Source: an uncultured Opitutaceae bacterium (GTDB lineage: Bacteria > Verrucomicrobiota > Verrucomicrobiia > Opitutales > Opitutaceae). Taken from it: a stretch of 64,000 bases of DNA. A model generated the notes under the pieces. The model made no database searches, was not told the origin of the DNA, and was given only the letters and a program-made list of their open reading frames with translations. This document shows positions 8,896 through 17,736 of the stretch, one piece after another (the stretch's first letter is position 1; each line of letters opens with the position of its first letter). Location of the stretch: assembly GCA_937889545.1 (NCBI GenBank), contig CALAOT010000106.1, forward strand, positions 1 through 64,000. The letters are read 5' to 3'. Both the position numbers and the translations under genes were made by a program.

Positions 8896-10692
8896 ATGGA
8901 CGCACCGCTCACACGAAACTTCTGCATCATCGCCCACGTCGACCACGGAAAGACCACGCTTTCCGACCGGCTGCTCCAGAACACCCACACGGTTTCGGAC
9001 CGGATGCTCCATGAGCAGCATCTGGACTCGATGGACCTCGAGAAGGAGCGCGGGATCACGATCAAGTCGCACCCGGTGACCATGATCTACCCGGCCAAGG
9101 ACGGGAGGACGTACAAGCTCAACCTGATGGACACGCCGGGCCACGTCGACTTCTCCTACGAGGTATCGCGCTGCCTGGCGGCGTGCGAGGGGGCCGTGCT
9201 CCTGGTGGACGCTTCGCAGGGGGTCGAAGCCCAGACGGTCGCTAATGCCCACCTGGCCTTCGCGCAGAAGCTCAAGGTCATACCGGTCATCAACAAGATC
9301 GACCTGCCGAGCGCCAACCTCGAGCTCTGCATGAGCCAGCTTGAGGACATACTGACGATTCCGGCCGGGGAAGCCATCCTCGCCAGCGGGAAGTCGGGGA
9401 TCGGAATCGTGGAGATTCTGGAGGCGATCGTGACAAGGGTGCCTCCGCCTCGCTGGACCGACTATCCGCAGGTGAGGGCGCTTGTGTTCGACTCGATCTA
9501 CGATTCGTACCGCGGCGTGATCGCCTATGCCCGCATGTTCTCGGGCAGCCTGCGGGCTGGCGACGTGATGATGCTGATGACCACGGGCCAGAAGTCCGAG
9601 ATCAAGGAGGTCGGCGTGTTCACGCCAAAGATGGAGAAGCGCGATATCCTCCAGCAGGGGGACGTCGGCTACATCGTCTCCAACATCAAGAACACGGATG
9701 AGATCAAGACGGGGGACACGATCACGCTCGCCGCCAAGCCGGCGCGGGTGATGCTGCCGGGATACAAGGAGGTGCGGCCGATGGTGTTCTGCGGCCTCTA
9801 TCCGATCGAGAGCTCCGACTATGAGAAGCTCAAGGCGGCGCTCGGCCGCCTTCGCCTGAACGACTCGGCTTTCGTGTACCAGCAGGAGAGCTCGGTCGCC
9901 CTGGGTTTCGGGTTCAGGTGCGGGTTCCTGGGCCTGCTCCACATGGAGATCATCCAGGAGCGCATCCGGCGGGAGCACGATGTGGAGATCATATCGACGT
10001 ACCCGAGCGTCGTCTACAAAGTGGTGAAGCACGGGGGGGAGACGGTCGAGGTCGACAATCCCGTCAATCTTCCGGACCCGGGCGTCATCGAGCAGATCCT
10101 GGAGCCCACGCTCAGGGCCTCCATCCACATCCCCAACGACTCGATGGGCGACATGCTCGCACTGGTGATGGAGAAGCGCGGAACCGTCGAGCACACCCAC
10201 ACGCTCGACGCGACGCGCGTCATGATGAGCTGCGTCCTGCCGCTGAACGAGATCCTGGTCGACTTCAACGACCGCCTCAAGGGCGTGACGCACGGGTACG
10301 GGTCGATGGACTACGAGCTAGGGGACTACTTTGTGTCGGACCTCGTCAAGATGGAGATCCTGGTCAACGGAGAACCGGTGGACGCGTTCGCCAGCATCAT
10401 CCACCGGAACAAGGCGGAGGCCCGCGGCCGCGAGCTCTGCAAGAGGCTCTCGGAGATCATCCCGCCCCAGATGTTCAAGATAGCCCTCCAGGCGGCCATC
10501 GGGGGCAAGATCATCGCCCGGGAGAGCGTGCGCGCGCTGCGCAAGGACGTGACGGCGAAGTGCTACGGCGGCGATATCTCTAGAAAGCGCAAGTTGCTTG
10601 AAAAGCAGAAGGAAGGGAAACAGAAGATGAAATTGATCGGCAAGGTCTCCATCCCGCCGGACACTTTCATCAAGGTTCTGCGGAACAACTGA
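8896..10692 (+). CDS. lepA: Elongation factor 4 (LepA) GTPase
   Basis: 598 residues from the ATG at 8896. The G1 motif AHVDHGKTT, DTPGHVDF (G3) and NKIDLPSA (G4) are present, followed by the EF-G-like domains and the LepA-specific C-terminal domain (DISRKRKLLEKQKEGKQKM). It is a ribosome-associated GTPase that acts on stalled or mistranslocated ribosomes. The frame stays open upstream through fabD, but that part shows no conserved protein and is treated as chance. Confidence 0.97.
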   Translation: MDAPLTRNFCIIAHVDHGKTTLSDRLLQNTHTVSDRMLHEQHLDSMDLEKERGITIKSHPVTMIYPAKDGRTYKLNLMDTPGHVDFSYEVSRCLAACEGAVLLVDASQGVEAQTVANAHLAFAQKLKVIPVINKIDLPSANLELCMSQLEDILTIPAGEAILASGKSGIGIVEILEAIVTRVPPPRWTDYPQVRALVFDSIYDSYRGVIAYARMFSGSLRAGDVMMLMTTGQKSEIKEVGVFTPKMEKRDILQQGDVGYIVSNIKNTDEIKTGDTITLAAKPARVMLPGYKEVRPMVFCGLYPIESSDYEKLKAALGRLRLNDSAFVYQQESSVALGFGFRCGFLGLLHMEIIQERIRREHDVEIISTYPSVVYKVVKHGGETVEVDNPVNLPDPGVIEQILEPTLRASIHIPNDSMGDMLALVMEKRGTVEHTHTLDATRVMMSCVLPLNEILVDFNDRLKGVTHGYGSMDYELGDYFVSDLVKMEILVNGEPVDAFASIIHRNKAEARGRELCKRLSEIIPPQMFKIALQAAIGGKIIARESVRALRKDVTAKCYGGDISRKRKLLEKQKEGKQKMKLIGKVSIPPDTFIKVLRNN

Positions 10693-10722
10693 CCACGGGC
10701 CCGCTGTCCCACACACGCAATT

Positions 10723-12042
10723 ATGTTTGGATTCTTCGATTCGCAGGAAAAAAAGATGCGCGACAACGCGGGCAACTGGCTCGAACTCGCCGCGAAGGTC
10801 TGGAATTACCGGCGGGACAGGCTGAGCGGCAAGGAGGCGGACGAGCTAACAAGGCGCAGCCAGGAGTTGAGGCGGCTGCTCAAGGAGCGCGCGGACGCGG
10901 GCAGGCTCAAGCTTGGGATCGAATCGCTCGAGGGCGTCCTGAGACGGGCGGGCGGGGCGATTTACCCCAAGACCTCGCTGGTGGAGAACGTGGAATTCTT
11001 CCTCGTGGCCGCGATCGTGATCCTCGGGATCCGGACGTACTTCGTCCAGCCGTTCAAGATCCCGACGAACTCGATGTGGCCGAGCTATTACGGGATGACT
11101 GCCGAGAACCTGCCTCCCGGGTCCGCCGCCCCTAATCCCGTCGCGAGAGCCTTCAGGTTCATCGCGTACGGCGCAAGGCGGCACACCGTGGTGGCCCCCC
11201 GCGACGGCGAGGTGTATGTCCAGCTCGTCAACCTGGGCGGCCGGCCCACCCTGGCCTCCACGGTCAAGAGCGGGCGGTCGTGGCTCGTCTTTCCCGCCCA
11301 GTTCAAGGTGTATACGCTATACGTGGGAAACGAACCCGCCACCGTGCAGGTCCCCTTCGACTTCAACGGGTTTGACGAGGTCGTTTTCAGCACGTTCTTC
11401 CCGAGTCACGAGGCGTTGGAGGCGCAGATACAGCGCGCGGCGCAGGCGAACGACCTCGAGGTGGTGCACCAGAGGAGCGACGAGAGCACAAACGAGGAGT
11501 TCGAGGCGGTCCGGGTCCCCCTTGGCAGGACCGTCCGGGCGGGACAGCCCATAGTCCGGTTCGACCTGTTGACGGGGGACCAGCTGTTCGTCGACCGGGT
11601 GAGCTACAACTTCGTTCGGCCGAGCGTGGGGCAGGGTTTCGTCTTCAGGACGGACAACATCCCGGAGATCGTCCGCCGCTACGGATCCCAGTTTTTTATC
11701 AAGCGCCTTATCGGCGTTCCCGGCGACAGGATCGAGATCAAGGAGCCGATGATTTACCGCAATGGCGCCGCGATCACCGGTTCCCAGGCGTTCGACCTTA
11801 ACGCGCGCCGCATCAGCCCCTACCGGGGCTACTTCAACGCGATCCACGAGAACCCGAGCTTCAGCCAGCTCTTCGCGGGCGACACGATCACCGTTCCGGA
11901 GAACTCGTACCTCGCGCTTGGGGACAATTCGCGCGACAGTTTTGACGGTCGATACTGGGGGTACGTTCCGGCCAAGGACGTCGTCGGCCGACCGCTGTTC
12001 ATCTATTATCCGTTCACTCGGCGCTGGGGCTCGGCGAGGTGA
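10723..12042 (+). CDS. lepB: Signal peptidase I, long form
   Basis: 439 residues, much longer than the usual ~200-325. An N-terminal ~85-residue charged region precedes one membrane helix (ENVEFFLVAAIVILGIRTYFV). Nucleophile S117 sits in PTNSMWP and the general-base lysine K327 in FFIKRLIGVPGD. The box E segment YLALGDNSRDSFDGRYWGYV is near the C-terminus. About 200 residues are inserted between the Ser and Lys boxes. It removes signal peptides from exported proteins. It directly follows lepA. Confidence 0.93.
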   Translation: MFGFFDSQEKKMRDNAGNWLELAAKVWNYRRDRLSGKEADELTRRSQELRRLLKERADAGRLKLGIESLEGVLRRAGGAIYPKTSLVENVEFFLVAAIVILGIRTYFVQPFKIPTNSMWPSYYGMTAENLPPGSAAPNPVARAFRFIAYGARRHTVVAPRDGEVYVQLVNLGGRPTLASTVKSGRSWLVFPAQFKVYTLYVGNEPATVQVPFDFNGFDEVVFSTFFPSHEALEAQIQRAAQANDLEVVHQRSDESTNEEFEAVRVPLGRTVRAGQPIVRFDLLTGDQLFVDRVSYNFVRPSVGQGFVFRTDNIPEIVRRYGSQFFIKRLIGVPGDRIEIKEPMIYRNGAAITGSQAFDLNARRISPYRGYFNAIHENPSFSQLFAGDTITVPENSYLALGDNSRDSFDGRYWGYVPAKDVVGRPLFIYYPFTRRWGSAR

Positions 12043-12046
12043 CGGC

Positions 12047-12060
12047 GGGCCGCGCGGCCC
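12047..12060. terminator. GC palindrome after lepB
   Basis: GGGCCGCGCGGCCC is a perfect palindrome 5 bp past the lepB stop codon. It could form a terminator stem, but it has no T-tract. Confidence 0.35.
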
Positions 12061-12123
12061 GAAGGCGGCGCAGCGGCTCCCGCGGGCTTGAACTTCCTCC
12101 TCCCGCGGGCAAGCTGACGGGCG

Positions 12124-13689
12124 ATGCGCCACTGGACCTTCCGGGTCGTTCTGCTTGAGGCCAGGATCATCCTCGCGGCAGCCGGGCTGTCGGCGGGTGC
12201 CGGGCTCAATGGCGCCGAGGGCCAGCATGGGTCGTTCGACGTGACGTCATTCGGGGCAAAGGGCGACGGGTTTGCGGATGACACGGCCGCGATCAACGAG
12301 GCGATCAAGGCGGCAAACGATTCGGGAGGGGGAACGGTGGAGGTTTGCGCGGGGACCTATCTCTCGGGCTCAATCCACCTGCGAAGCTATGTGACGCTCC
12401 ACCTTGGGCCGGGCGCGACCGTCGTGGCTTCCTCGAACGCGCAGGCCTACGACGCCCCCGAGGAGAACGAATGGGGGGACGCTTTCGGATACCAGGACGC
12501 CGGCCACAGCCACTGGCACGACAGCCTAGTGTGGGGCGAGGACCTGACGGACGTCTCGATCACCGGGCCGGGCCGGATCCTTGGCAAGGGCCTGAGCCGG
12601 GGCCATACGTCCGACAATCCGCCCCAGAAGGTCGGCAACAAGGCCATCGCGCTCAAGAACTGCCGCAACGTCGTCCTGAGAGACTTCACAATCGAGCACG
12701 GAGGCTGGTTCGGGATCCTTGCTACGGGCGTCGACAACCTGACGATCGACGGCCTGAGGATCGACACCAACCGCGACGGGATGGACATCGACTGCTGCCG
12801 CAACGTCAAGGTTTCGAACTGCTCCGTCAATTCGCCGTGGGACGACGGCATCTGCCTGAAAAGCTCGTTCGGCCTGGGGCAGTTCCGGGCCACCGAAAAC
12901 GTGACGATTTCGGATTGCCTGGTCAGCGGCTACGACGAGGGCACGCTTCTGGACGGCACCCGGAGGCACTCCGCCGACAATCCGGCGCCGACGGGCCGGA
13001 TCAAGTTCGGCACCGAGTCGAACGGTGGGTTCAAGGCGATCGCGATCACGAATTGCCTGTTTGAGTGCTCGCGCGGCCTGGCCCTAGAAACCGTCGATGG
13101 CGCCCAGCTCGAGGACGTGACGATATCGAACCTGGTGATGCGACGGATATTCGGGGCCCCGATATTCCTGCGGCTCGGCGCGCGGATGCGCGGGCCCGCG
13201 AAGACGCCGCCCGGGATCTTCAAGGGGCTGTCCATCTCGAACGTTCTTGCGGAGGATGTCGGCGACGGCCAGGGGATCCTCATCCTGGGGCTCGAGAACC
13301 ATCCGGTCGAGAGGGTTGCGCTGGACAACATCCATATCGAGTTCGCCGGAGGCGGAACCGTGGCAGAGGCCGGACGCGACGTCCCGGAGATGGAGCGGGA
13401 TTATCCCGAGCCGGGAAGCTTCGGGGTAACGCCATCCTGGGGGCTCTACGCGCGCCATGCGAAGGACCTGGTCGTGAGCCGTGTGGAACTGAGGACGAAG
13501 ACCGAGGACTTGAGGCCGTCGGTCGTTCTCGAGGACGTTGCGGGGGTGGAATTCGAACATGTGAAAGCGGCGCCGGCGCCCACGGCGAAGACATTTGTGC
13601 TTAAGAACGTGGCGGGATTCTCGGCGCAGTCCTGCCAGGGAGTTCCCGACACCCAGCGCGTCAATGCCGTGGAGAACGAGCGGCTTTAG
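12124..13689 (+). CDS. Glycoside hydrolase family 28 (polygalacturonase-like), secreted
   Basis: 521 residues with an N-terminal hydrophobic export segment. A pectate-lyase-superfamily start (FDVTSFGAKGDGFADDTAAINEAI) is followed by right-handed beta-helix repeats. The GH28 acidic residues are recognisable: D218 in NRDGMDID and D240-D241 in WDDGICLKSS. The Asn-x-Asp-Gly motif has R in place of T. Such enzymes hydrolyse galacturonan or related uronide chains in plant polysaccharides. There are no other pectin genes adjacent, so the exact substrate is open. Confidence 0.85.
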   Translation: MRHWTFRVVLLEARIILAAAGLSAGAGLNGAEGQHGSFDVTSFGAKGDGFADDTAAINEAIKAANDSGGGTVEVCAGTYLSGSIHLRSYVTLHLGPGATVVASSNAQAYDAPEENEWGDAFGYQDAGHSHWHDSLVWGEDLTDVSITGPGRILGKGLSRGHTSDNPPQKVGNKAIALKNCRNVVLRDFTIEHGGWFGILATGVDNLTIDGLRIDTNRDGMDIDCCRNVKVSNCSVNSPWDDGICLKSSFGLGQFRATENVTISDCLVSGYDEGTLLDGTRRHSADNPAPTGRIKFGTESNGGFKAIAITNCLFECSRGLALETVDGAQLEDVTISNLVMRRIFGAPIFLRLGARMRGPAKTPPGIFKGLSISNVLAEDVGDGQGILILGLENHPVERVALDNIHIEFAGGGTVAEAGRDVPEMERDYPEPGSFGVTPSWGLYARHAKDLVVSRVELRTKTEDLRPSVVLEDVAGVEFEHVKAAPAPTAKTFVLKNVAGFSAQSCQGVPDTQRVNAVENERL

Positions 13690-14063
13690 GCTATCGGGCG
13701 CGCATAAATCGGCGGGAATCGATGCCAGAATGGCCTTCGGCGGGACCCTGCGGCACCGGCGCGCCGGCAGGCTGGGGTGGGCGGTGAAGGCCAGCGGGGC
13801 CTCCTTGGTTATAATGGACACTAATAGCGCCTATTAACATTCAAGCTGTCCCATTGGGCTTCGCTCGGCCCTGCGGATGCCGGTCCGGAATGCGGGCCGG
13901 ACTCGCTAGGAGGATTCGGAGCAAGATCGACGATCCCTCCGCCACGTTCCAGTCGGCGTCGTCGCAGGGCGCCGCGCCACAATCCCTCGTCGCCGCAACG
14001 AGTTGTTCATCGGCGGTCGTTCCACTTGCGCCGGAATCACCTACCCATTAACGGAGAGCAGCC
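13690..14063. other. Intergenic region upstream of the membrane-complex operon
   Basis: 374 bp without a credible gene. It contains the candidate promoter and dyad described separately. A purine-rich ggagag sequence lies 6 bp before the ATG at 14064 and would serve as ribosome binding site. Confidence 0.6.
13811..13837 (+). promoter_or_regulatory. Candidate promoter -10 box with a 6-3-6 dyad
   Basis: A perfect TATAAT lies at 13811-13816, followed at 13823-13837 by the inverted repeat TAATAG-CGC-CTATTA. This AT-rich island stands out in GC-rich DNA, upstream of the 8-kb operon. No good -35 box is visible, so an activator could be needed, or the dyad could be a repressor site overlapping the start point. 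Confidence 0.4.
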
Positions 14064-16013
14064 ATGACTCCGGGTCACCTCCTCCTTATTGCCGCGGTTG
14101 CCATGTTTTTCGGCCTCCTTGGCGGCCGCGGAGCGCCGCGGCTTTGGTTGACGGCGATGCTCGTCGGCGGCATCGCGGCGCTCCTTGCAGCGATCCAGGT
14201 CTTCGTCAGCGGCGCGCAATGGGATTGGAGGAGTGAATTTTCAGTTTGCGGGGAGCCGCTTCACCTGCGCCTGGACGCCATGAGCGCCGTGTTCATCGCC
14301 CTCCTGGGCGCGCTGGGCGGGGCCGGCTCCGTCTACTCCTGCGAGTACTGGTCGGACAAGGCGCACCCGCGCTCCGCCCGCGCCGGCCGGATGTGGTGGA
14401 GCGCGCAGCTCCTCAGCCTTGGGCTCGTGCTGCTGTCCTCGAACGGCCTACACTTTCTCATCGCGTGGGAGCTGTATGCGGTCAGCAGCTATTTCCTGAT
14501 CACGCTCGACCGGCAAAAGCGCGAGGTCCGCGCGGCGGGTTGGCTCTATCTAGCGGCATCGCACGTGGCCGGGCTTTTTCTCTTCGCCTTCTTCGCCATG
14601 CTTGCGGGGCGCACGGGAGGCTGGGACCTGGGTCCGATGCGCGACCATGCGGAACTGGCTCCGCTGTTCTGGCTGGCCCTGTTTGGCTTCGGCATAAAGG
14701 CCGGCATGTTTCCACTGCACGTATGGCTGCCATCGGCGCACGCCAACGCGCCGAGCCACGTCTCGGCCATCATGTCCGGCGTTTCCATCAAGGTGGGAAT
14801 CTACGGCCTTGTGCGCTTCAGCGGCTGGCTGGTTGTGCCCGCAGCGGCGGGATGGGTGGTGGCGGTGCTAGGCGTGATCAGCGCGGTTCTCGGCGTCGCA
14901 TTTGCACTCGGCCAGCACGACCTCAAGCGCCTGCTCGCCTACCACAGCATCGAGAATATCGGAATCATTCTGATCGGGCTGGGGTTTGCCATGATAGCGG
15001 CGGGGCACGGCAACGCGGCCTGGGGGCGACTGGCGCTGGCGGGCGCCCTGTTGCACGTGTGGAACCACGGGCTCTTCAAGTCGCTGCTGTTCCTCGGCGC
15101 CGGCTCGGTCGTGCACGCCACGGGCACGCGCGAGATGAGCCTGCTCGGCGGATTGTGGCGGGCGATGCCGTGGACCGCCGGCCTGTTCGCGCTCGGCGCC
15201 GCTGCGATCTGCGGCCTGCCGCCTCTCAATGGCTTCGTCAGCGAATGGCTGGTGTATCTGGGGTTGTTTGACTCCCTGATCGCGCACAGCGCGGCGGCCC
15301 GCGCCGCAGTTCCGGCGGTCGTGCTCCTGGCCATGACCGGCGCCCTGGCGCTGGCATGCTTCATCAAGGCGTGCGGGGTCGTGTTCCTCGGCGCGGCGCG
15401 CACGAATGCATCGGCACGGGCGCACGAGTGCGGGCCCATGATGCGCGGGCCGATGCTCGCCCTGGCGGGCTCGTGCGTGGCGATCGGCCTGGCCCCTCTG
15501 GTATTCTGGCCTGCCGTGGCGCGCGCAGCGTCGGCGTGGAACCCCGCGTGGGCCGGCCTCGAGGCGCCGCCCTCGCTTGGCACGATCGGCGTCGCGAACG
15601 TCGCGCTGACAGTCATCGCGATCGCCGCGGTGTCGCTCCTTTGGCGGCGCACGCGCAAGAATGGCCTGCGCCGCGCGCTGACCTGGGATTGCGGCTATGC
15701 CGCGCCATCGGCCCGGATGCAGTATACGGCCGGTTCGTTTGCGGGAATCATCACGGAATGGTTTGCATGGATCCTGCGGCCCCTCCGGCACCGGCAGATC
15801 CCCGATGGGGCGTTTCCCGCCGATGCGAGCTTCGAGGAGCACACGCCGGAGACGGTGCTTGAACAGCTGATCGAACCGGCGGGCGCGGGCGCGCTGCAGG
15901 TGGCGATGGTGGCGCGGCGGCTCCAGCACGGGCGGCTGCAGGCCTATCTGCTCTACATTGTGCTCGGCTTGGCCGCACTGGCGGCAGTGGTGCTTTTCGG
16001 GGGTGGCCGATGA
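14064..16013 (+). CDS. HyfB/NuoL-like proton-translocating membrane subunit
   Basis: 649 residues, about 14-16 membrane helices, antiporter-like family. The key pumping residues line up: E136 in LIAWELYAVSSYFL (the NuoL TM5 Glu), K212 in FGIKAGMFPLHVWLP with H219 and H226, and K243 in SGVSIKVGIYGL. This matches hydrogenase-4 subunit B (HyfB) and the EhrA type. It opens a forward operon of complex-I-like genes and would move protons or sodium ions driven by electron transfer in the soluble arm. The next gene starts 22 bp later. Confidence 0.9.
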   Translation: MTPGHLLLIAAVAMFFGLLGGRGAPRLWLTAMLVGGIAALLAAIQVFVSGAQWDWRSEFSVCGEPLHLRLDAMSAVFIALLGALGGAGSVYSCEYWSDKAHPRSARAGRMWWSAQLLSLGLVLLSSNGLHFLIAWELYAVSSYFLITLDRQKREVRAAGWLYLAASHVAGLFLFAFFAMLAGRTGGWDLGPMRDHAELAPLFWLALFGFGIKAGMFPLHVWLPSAHANAPSHVSAIMSGVSIKVGIYGLVRFSGWLVVPAAAGWVVAVLGVISAVLGVAFALGQHDLKRLLAYHSIENIGIILIGLGFAMIAAGHGNAAWGRLALAGALLHVWNHGLFKSLLFLGAGSVVHATGTREMSLLGGLWRAMPWTAGLFALGAAAICGLPPLNGFVSEWLVYLGLFDSLIAHSAAARAAVPAVVLLAMTGALALACFIKACGVVFLGAARTNASARAHECGPMMRGPMLALAGSCVAIGLAPLVFWPAVARAASAWNPAWAGLEAPPSLGTIGVANVALTVIAIAAVSLLWRRTRKNGLRRALTWDCGYAAPSARMQYTAGSFAGIITEWFAWILRPLRHRQIPDGAFPADASFEEHTPETVLEQLIEPAGAGALQVAMVARRLQHGRLQAYLLYIVLGLAALAAVVLFGGGR

Positions 16014-16034
16014 GGAGGAGCTGAGTCGCATGCC

Positions 16035-16742
16035 ATGTACTTGAACCTCATCCAGATTGCGGAATCGTTCGGGGTCTCGGAGTCGGTTGTGGAGGACTGG
16101 ATTCGCAACGAAGGCCTCCCCCACACCCCCGACCGGGGGCGGCTGCTTTTCGACAGGGTGCAGGTGGCGAATTGGGCGGCGGCGCGCGGACTCGCGGCCA
16201 AGGCGGGGTTTCTCGCTCCCGAGACGCCGGCGCTTGCCGTCGCATGGCGGCTTGAGACCCTGATGCGGGCGGGCGGCATCTGGCGCGACGTGGCCGCGGA
16301 GGAGGTGCCCGGAGTGCTTGAGAGGATCATTGGCGCCCTGCCTGGCGCGACGCCCCCGATCCGCCAGATCCTCGTCCAGCGGCTCCGGTCCAAGGACGGC
16401 GTGAATTTCGCCCCAGTGGGCGGCGGGTTCGCCTTGCCGCATCTGAGCTCGCGCGTCGCGCTGGGCCGCGACTCCGGCTCGCTGGCTCTCTTGCTTCTGC
16501 GGGATCCCCTATCGGTGGCAGCGGGACTGCCCGACGACGTCCCGCTCTCACGGCTGTTCTTCTTCATCGCGCCGTCGCCGCGGGCCCATCTCGACATTCT
16601 GGGTCGGCTCTGCCGCATCCTGGATCGCGGACCGTTGCGCGAGCTGGTCACGCGGGGCGCGACGGACCAGGAGATCTTTGGAGCCCTGGCTGACGCGGAT
16701 GCGTCGGCAGCCGGGGCGGTGAGCGGGGATGTGACAAGATGA
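16035..16742 (+). CDS. HTH domain fused to a PTS EIIA (PtsN-type) domain
   Basis: 235 residues. Residues 1-50 form an excisionase/MerR-type helix-turn-helix (IQIAESFGVSESVVEDWIRNEGLPH). About residues 70-225 resemble a PTS EIIA-2/Ntr domain, with the conserved phosphorylation-site context GGGFALPHL and H136. PtsN-type domains accept phosphate through a PTS chain and regulate transport or transcription. No HPr or enzyme I gene is visible here. Its position within the complex operon, between HyfB- and HyfC-like genes, suggests that it regulates or assembles this complex; that is inference. Confidence 0.8.
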   Translation: MYLNLIQIAESFGVSESVVEDWIRNEGLPHTPDRGRLLFDRVQVANWAAARGLAAKAGFLAPETPALAVAWRLETLMRAGGIWRDVAAEEVPGVLERIIGALPGATPPIRQILVQRLRSKDGVNFAPVGGGFALPHLSSRVALGRDSGSLALLLLRDPLSVAAGLPDDVPLSRLFFFIAPSPRAHLDILGRLCRILDRGPLRELVTRGATDQEIFGALADADASAAGAVSGDVTR

Positions 16743-16831
16743 CTCCGGAGGCCCTGATTCTTCCCGCCTCGACCGGAGGTGTGTCCCTGAAGCCCGGCAG
16801 CGGAGAGGACCTTGGGGGAGGGGCGCGATGA
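16739..16831 (+). CDS. Possible 30-codon linker ORF
   Basis: The ATG overlaps the stop of the HTH-IIA gene (ATGA) and its own stop TGA overlaps the ATG of the HyfC-like gene (ATGA). The 30-residue product (MTPEALILPASTGGV...) has no known family and no membrane helix. Its 3' end carries the purine-rich GGGGGAGGGG that would be the ribosome binding site for the next gene. It may exist mainly to couple translation across the 85-bp gap. There is no protein-level evidence. Confidence 0.35.
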   Translation: MTPEALILPASTGGVSLKPGSGEDLGGGAR

Positions 16832-17736
16832 CCGCCTTCCTCGAGATCATTCTCCGCCTTGCGGTGTGGCTCGCGCTTGCGCCGCTCCTCCCGGGCATCC
16901 TCAACAAGACCAAGGCCTGGGTCGCGGGGCGCAGGGGACCGCCGGTCCTGCAGCTCTATTACGACCTGGCGCGCCTGTGGAGGAAGAGCGTGGTGCTAAG
17001 CACGCTCGCCTCGCCAGGCTTCATCGCTGGCCCGGCCGTTGCCTGGGTGGCGCTGGCCGCCGCGGCGCTCCTGGTCCCGCTCGGGCCGGCCGGCGGGGCA
17101 TTAAGCTTCAAGGGAGACGTGCTCCTGCTGGTCTACCTGCTCGCGGCGGCGCGGTTTTGCACGGCATGGGCCGCGCTCGAGGCGGGCTCTTCCTTCGAGG
17201 GCATGGGCGCCGCGCGCGAGGTGAGCTACGCGGTGCTCTCGGAGGCTGCGCTCATCACCGCCGTGCTTTCGCTGAGTGTGCAATCCGGGAGCGTCACGCT
17301 GGGCACGATGCTGACGCCCCCGGTGGGGGCTGGGGCGGCGCTACTGGCGGCCGGGCTGTTTGCGGTGCTTCTCGCGGAGAATTGCCGCGTGCCCTTTGAC
17401 GATCCCAACACCCACCTTGAGTTGACGATGATCCACGAGGCCATGGCGCTGGATCACAGCGGACCCCCGCTTGCGGTGATTCTGCACGGGGCCTCGATGA
17501 AGCTCCTGCTCTTCCTAGTCCTCCTAAGCGAAGCCGTGCTGCCGATAAGGCAATTGCCTGCGTTTACGGCGAGCGCGGCGCTGGCCGGCACGGTGCTCTC
17601 GGTAACCGTCGGCGTGGGGCTGGTGGAATCGCTGCTTGCGCGCTTCTCGTTCCGGCGCGTGCCGCTGTTGCTGACAACGGCGTTCCTGCTGTGCCTGTTC
17701 GCCTTGCTGCTGGCGTGGAAGGGGGGGGCGCAATGA
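16828..17736 (+). CDS. HyfC/NuoH-like membrane subunit
   Basis: 302 residues, about 8 membrane helices, respiratory complex I subunit 1 family. The acidic funnel residues are conserved: E124-R130-E131-E139 in SSFEGMGAAREVSYAVLSE, and E184 with DDPNTHLELTMIHEAM (D191, D192, E198, E204). This subunit joins the soluble arm to the ion-pumping arm near the quinone or ferredoxin reaction site. It overlaps the next gene by ATGA. Confidence 0.92.
   Translation: MTAFLEIILRLAVWLALAPLLPGILNKTKAWVAGRRGPPVLQLYYDLARLWRKSVVLSTLASPGFIAGPAVAWVALAAAALLVPLGPAGGALSFKGDVLLLVYLLAAARFCTAWAALEAGSSFEGMGAAREVSYAVLSEAALITAVLSLSVQSGSVTLGTMLTPPVGAGAALLAAGLFAVLLAENCRVPFDDPNTHLELTMIHEAMALDHSGPPLAVILHGASMKLLLFLVLLSEAVLPIRQLPAFTASAALAGTVLSVTVGVGLVESLLARFSFRRVPLLLTTAFLLCLFALLLAWKGGAQ

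Noticed and set aside
9918-10583. Long alternative-frame ORFs inside lepA and on its opposite strand (up to 579 codons)
   Set aside because: Typical GC-rich shadow frames: Arg/His/Asp-rich, no domain, fully within a conserved gene.
7915-10692. A 925-codon frame that would extend LepA upstream through fabD
   Set aside because: FabD has a complete, well-conserved frame here; the extension is Gly/Arg-rich with no LepA or other homology, and the ATG at 8896 gives normal LepA.
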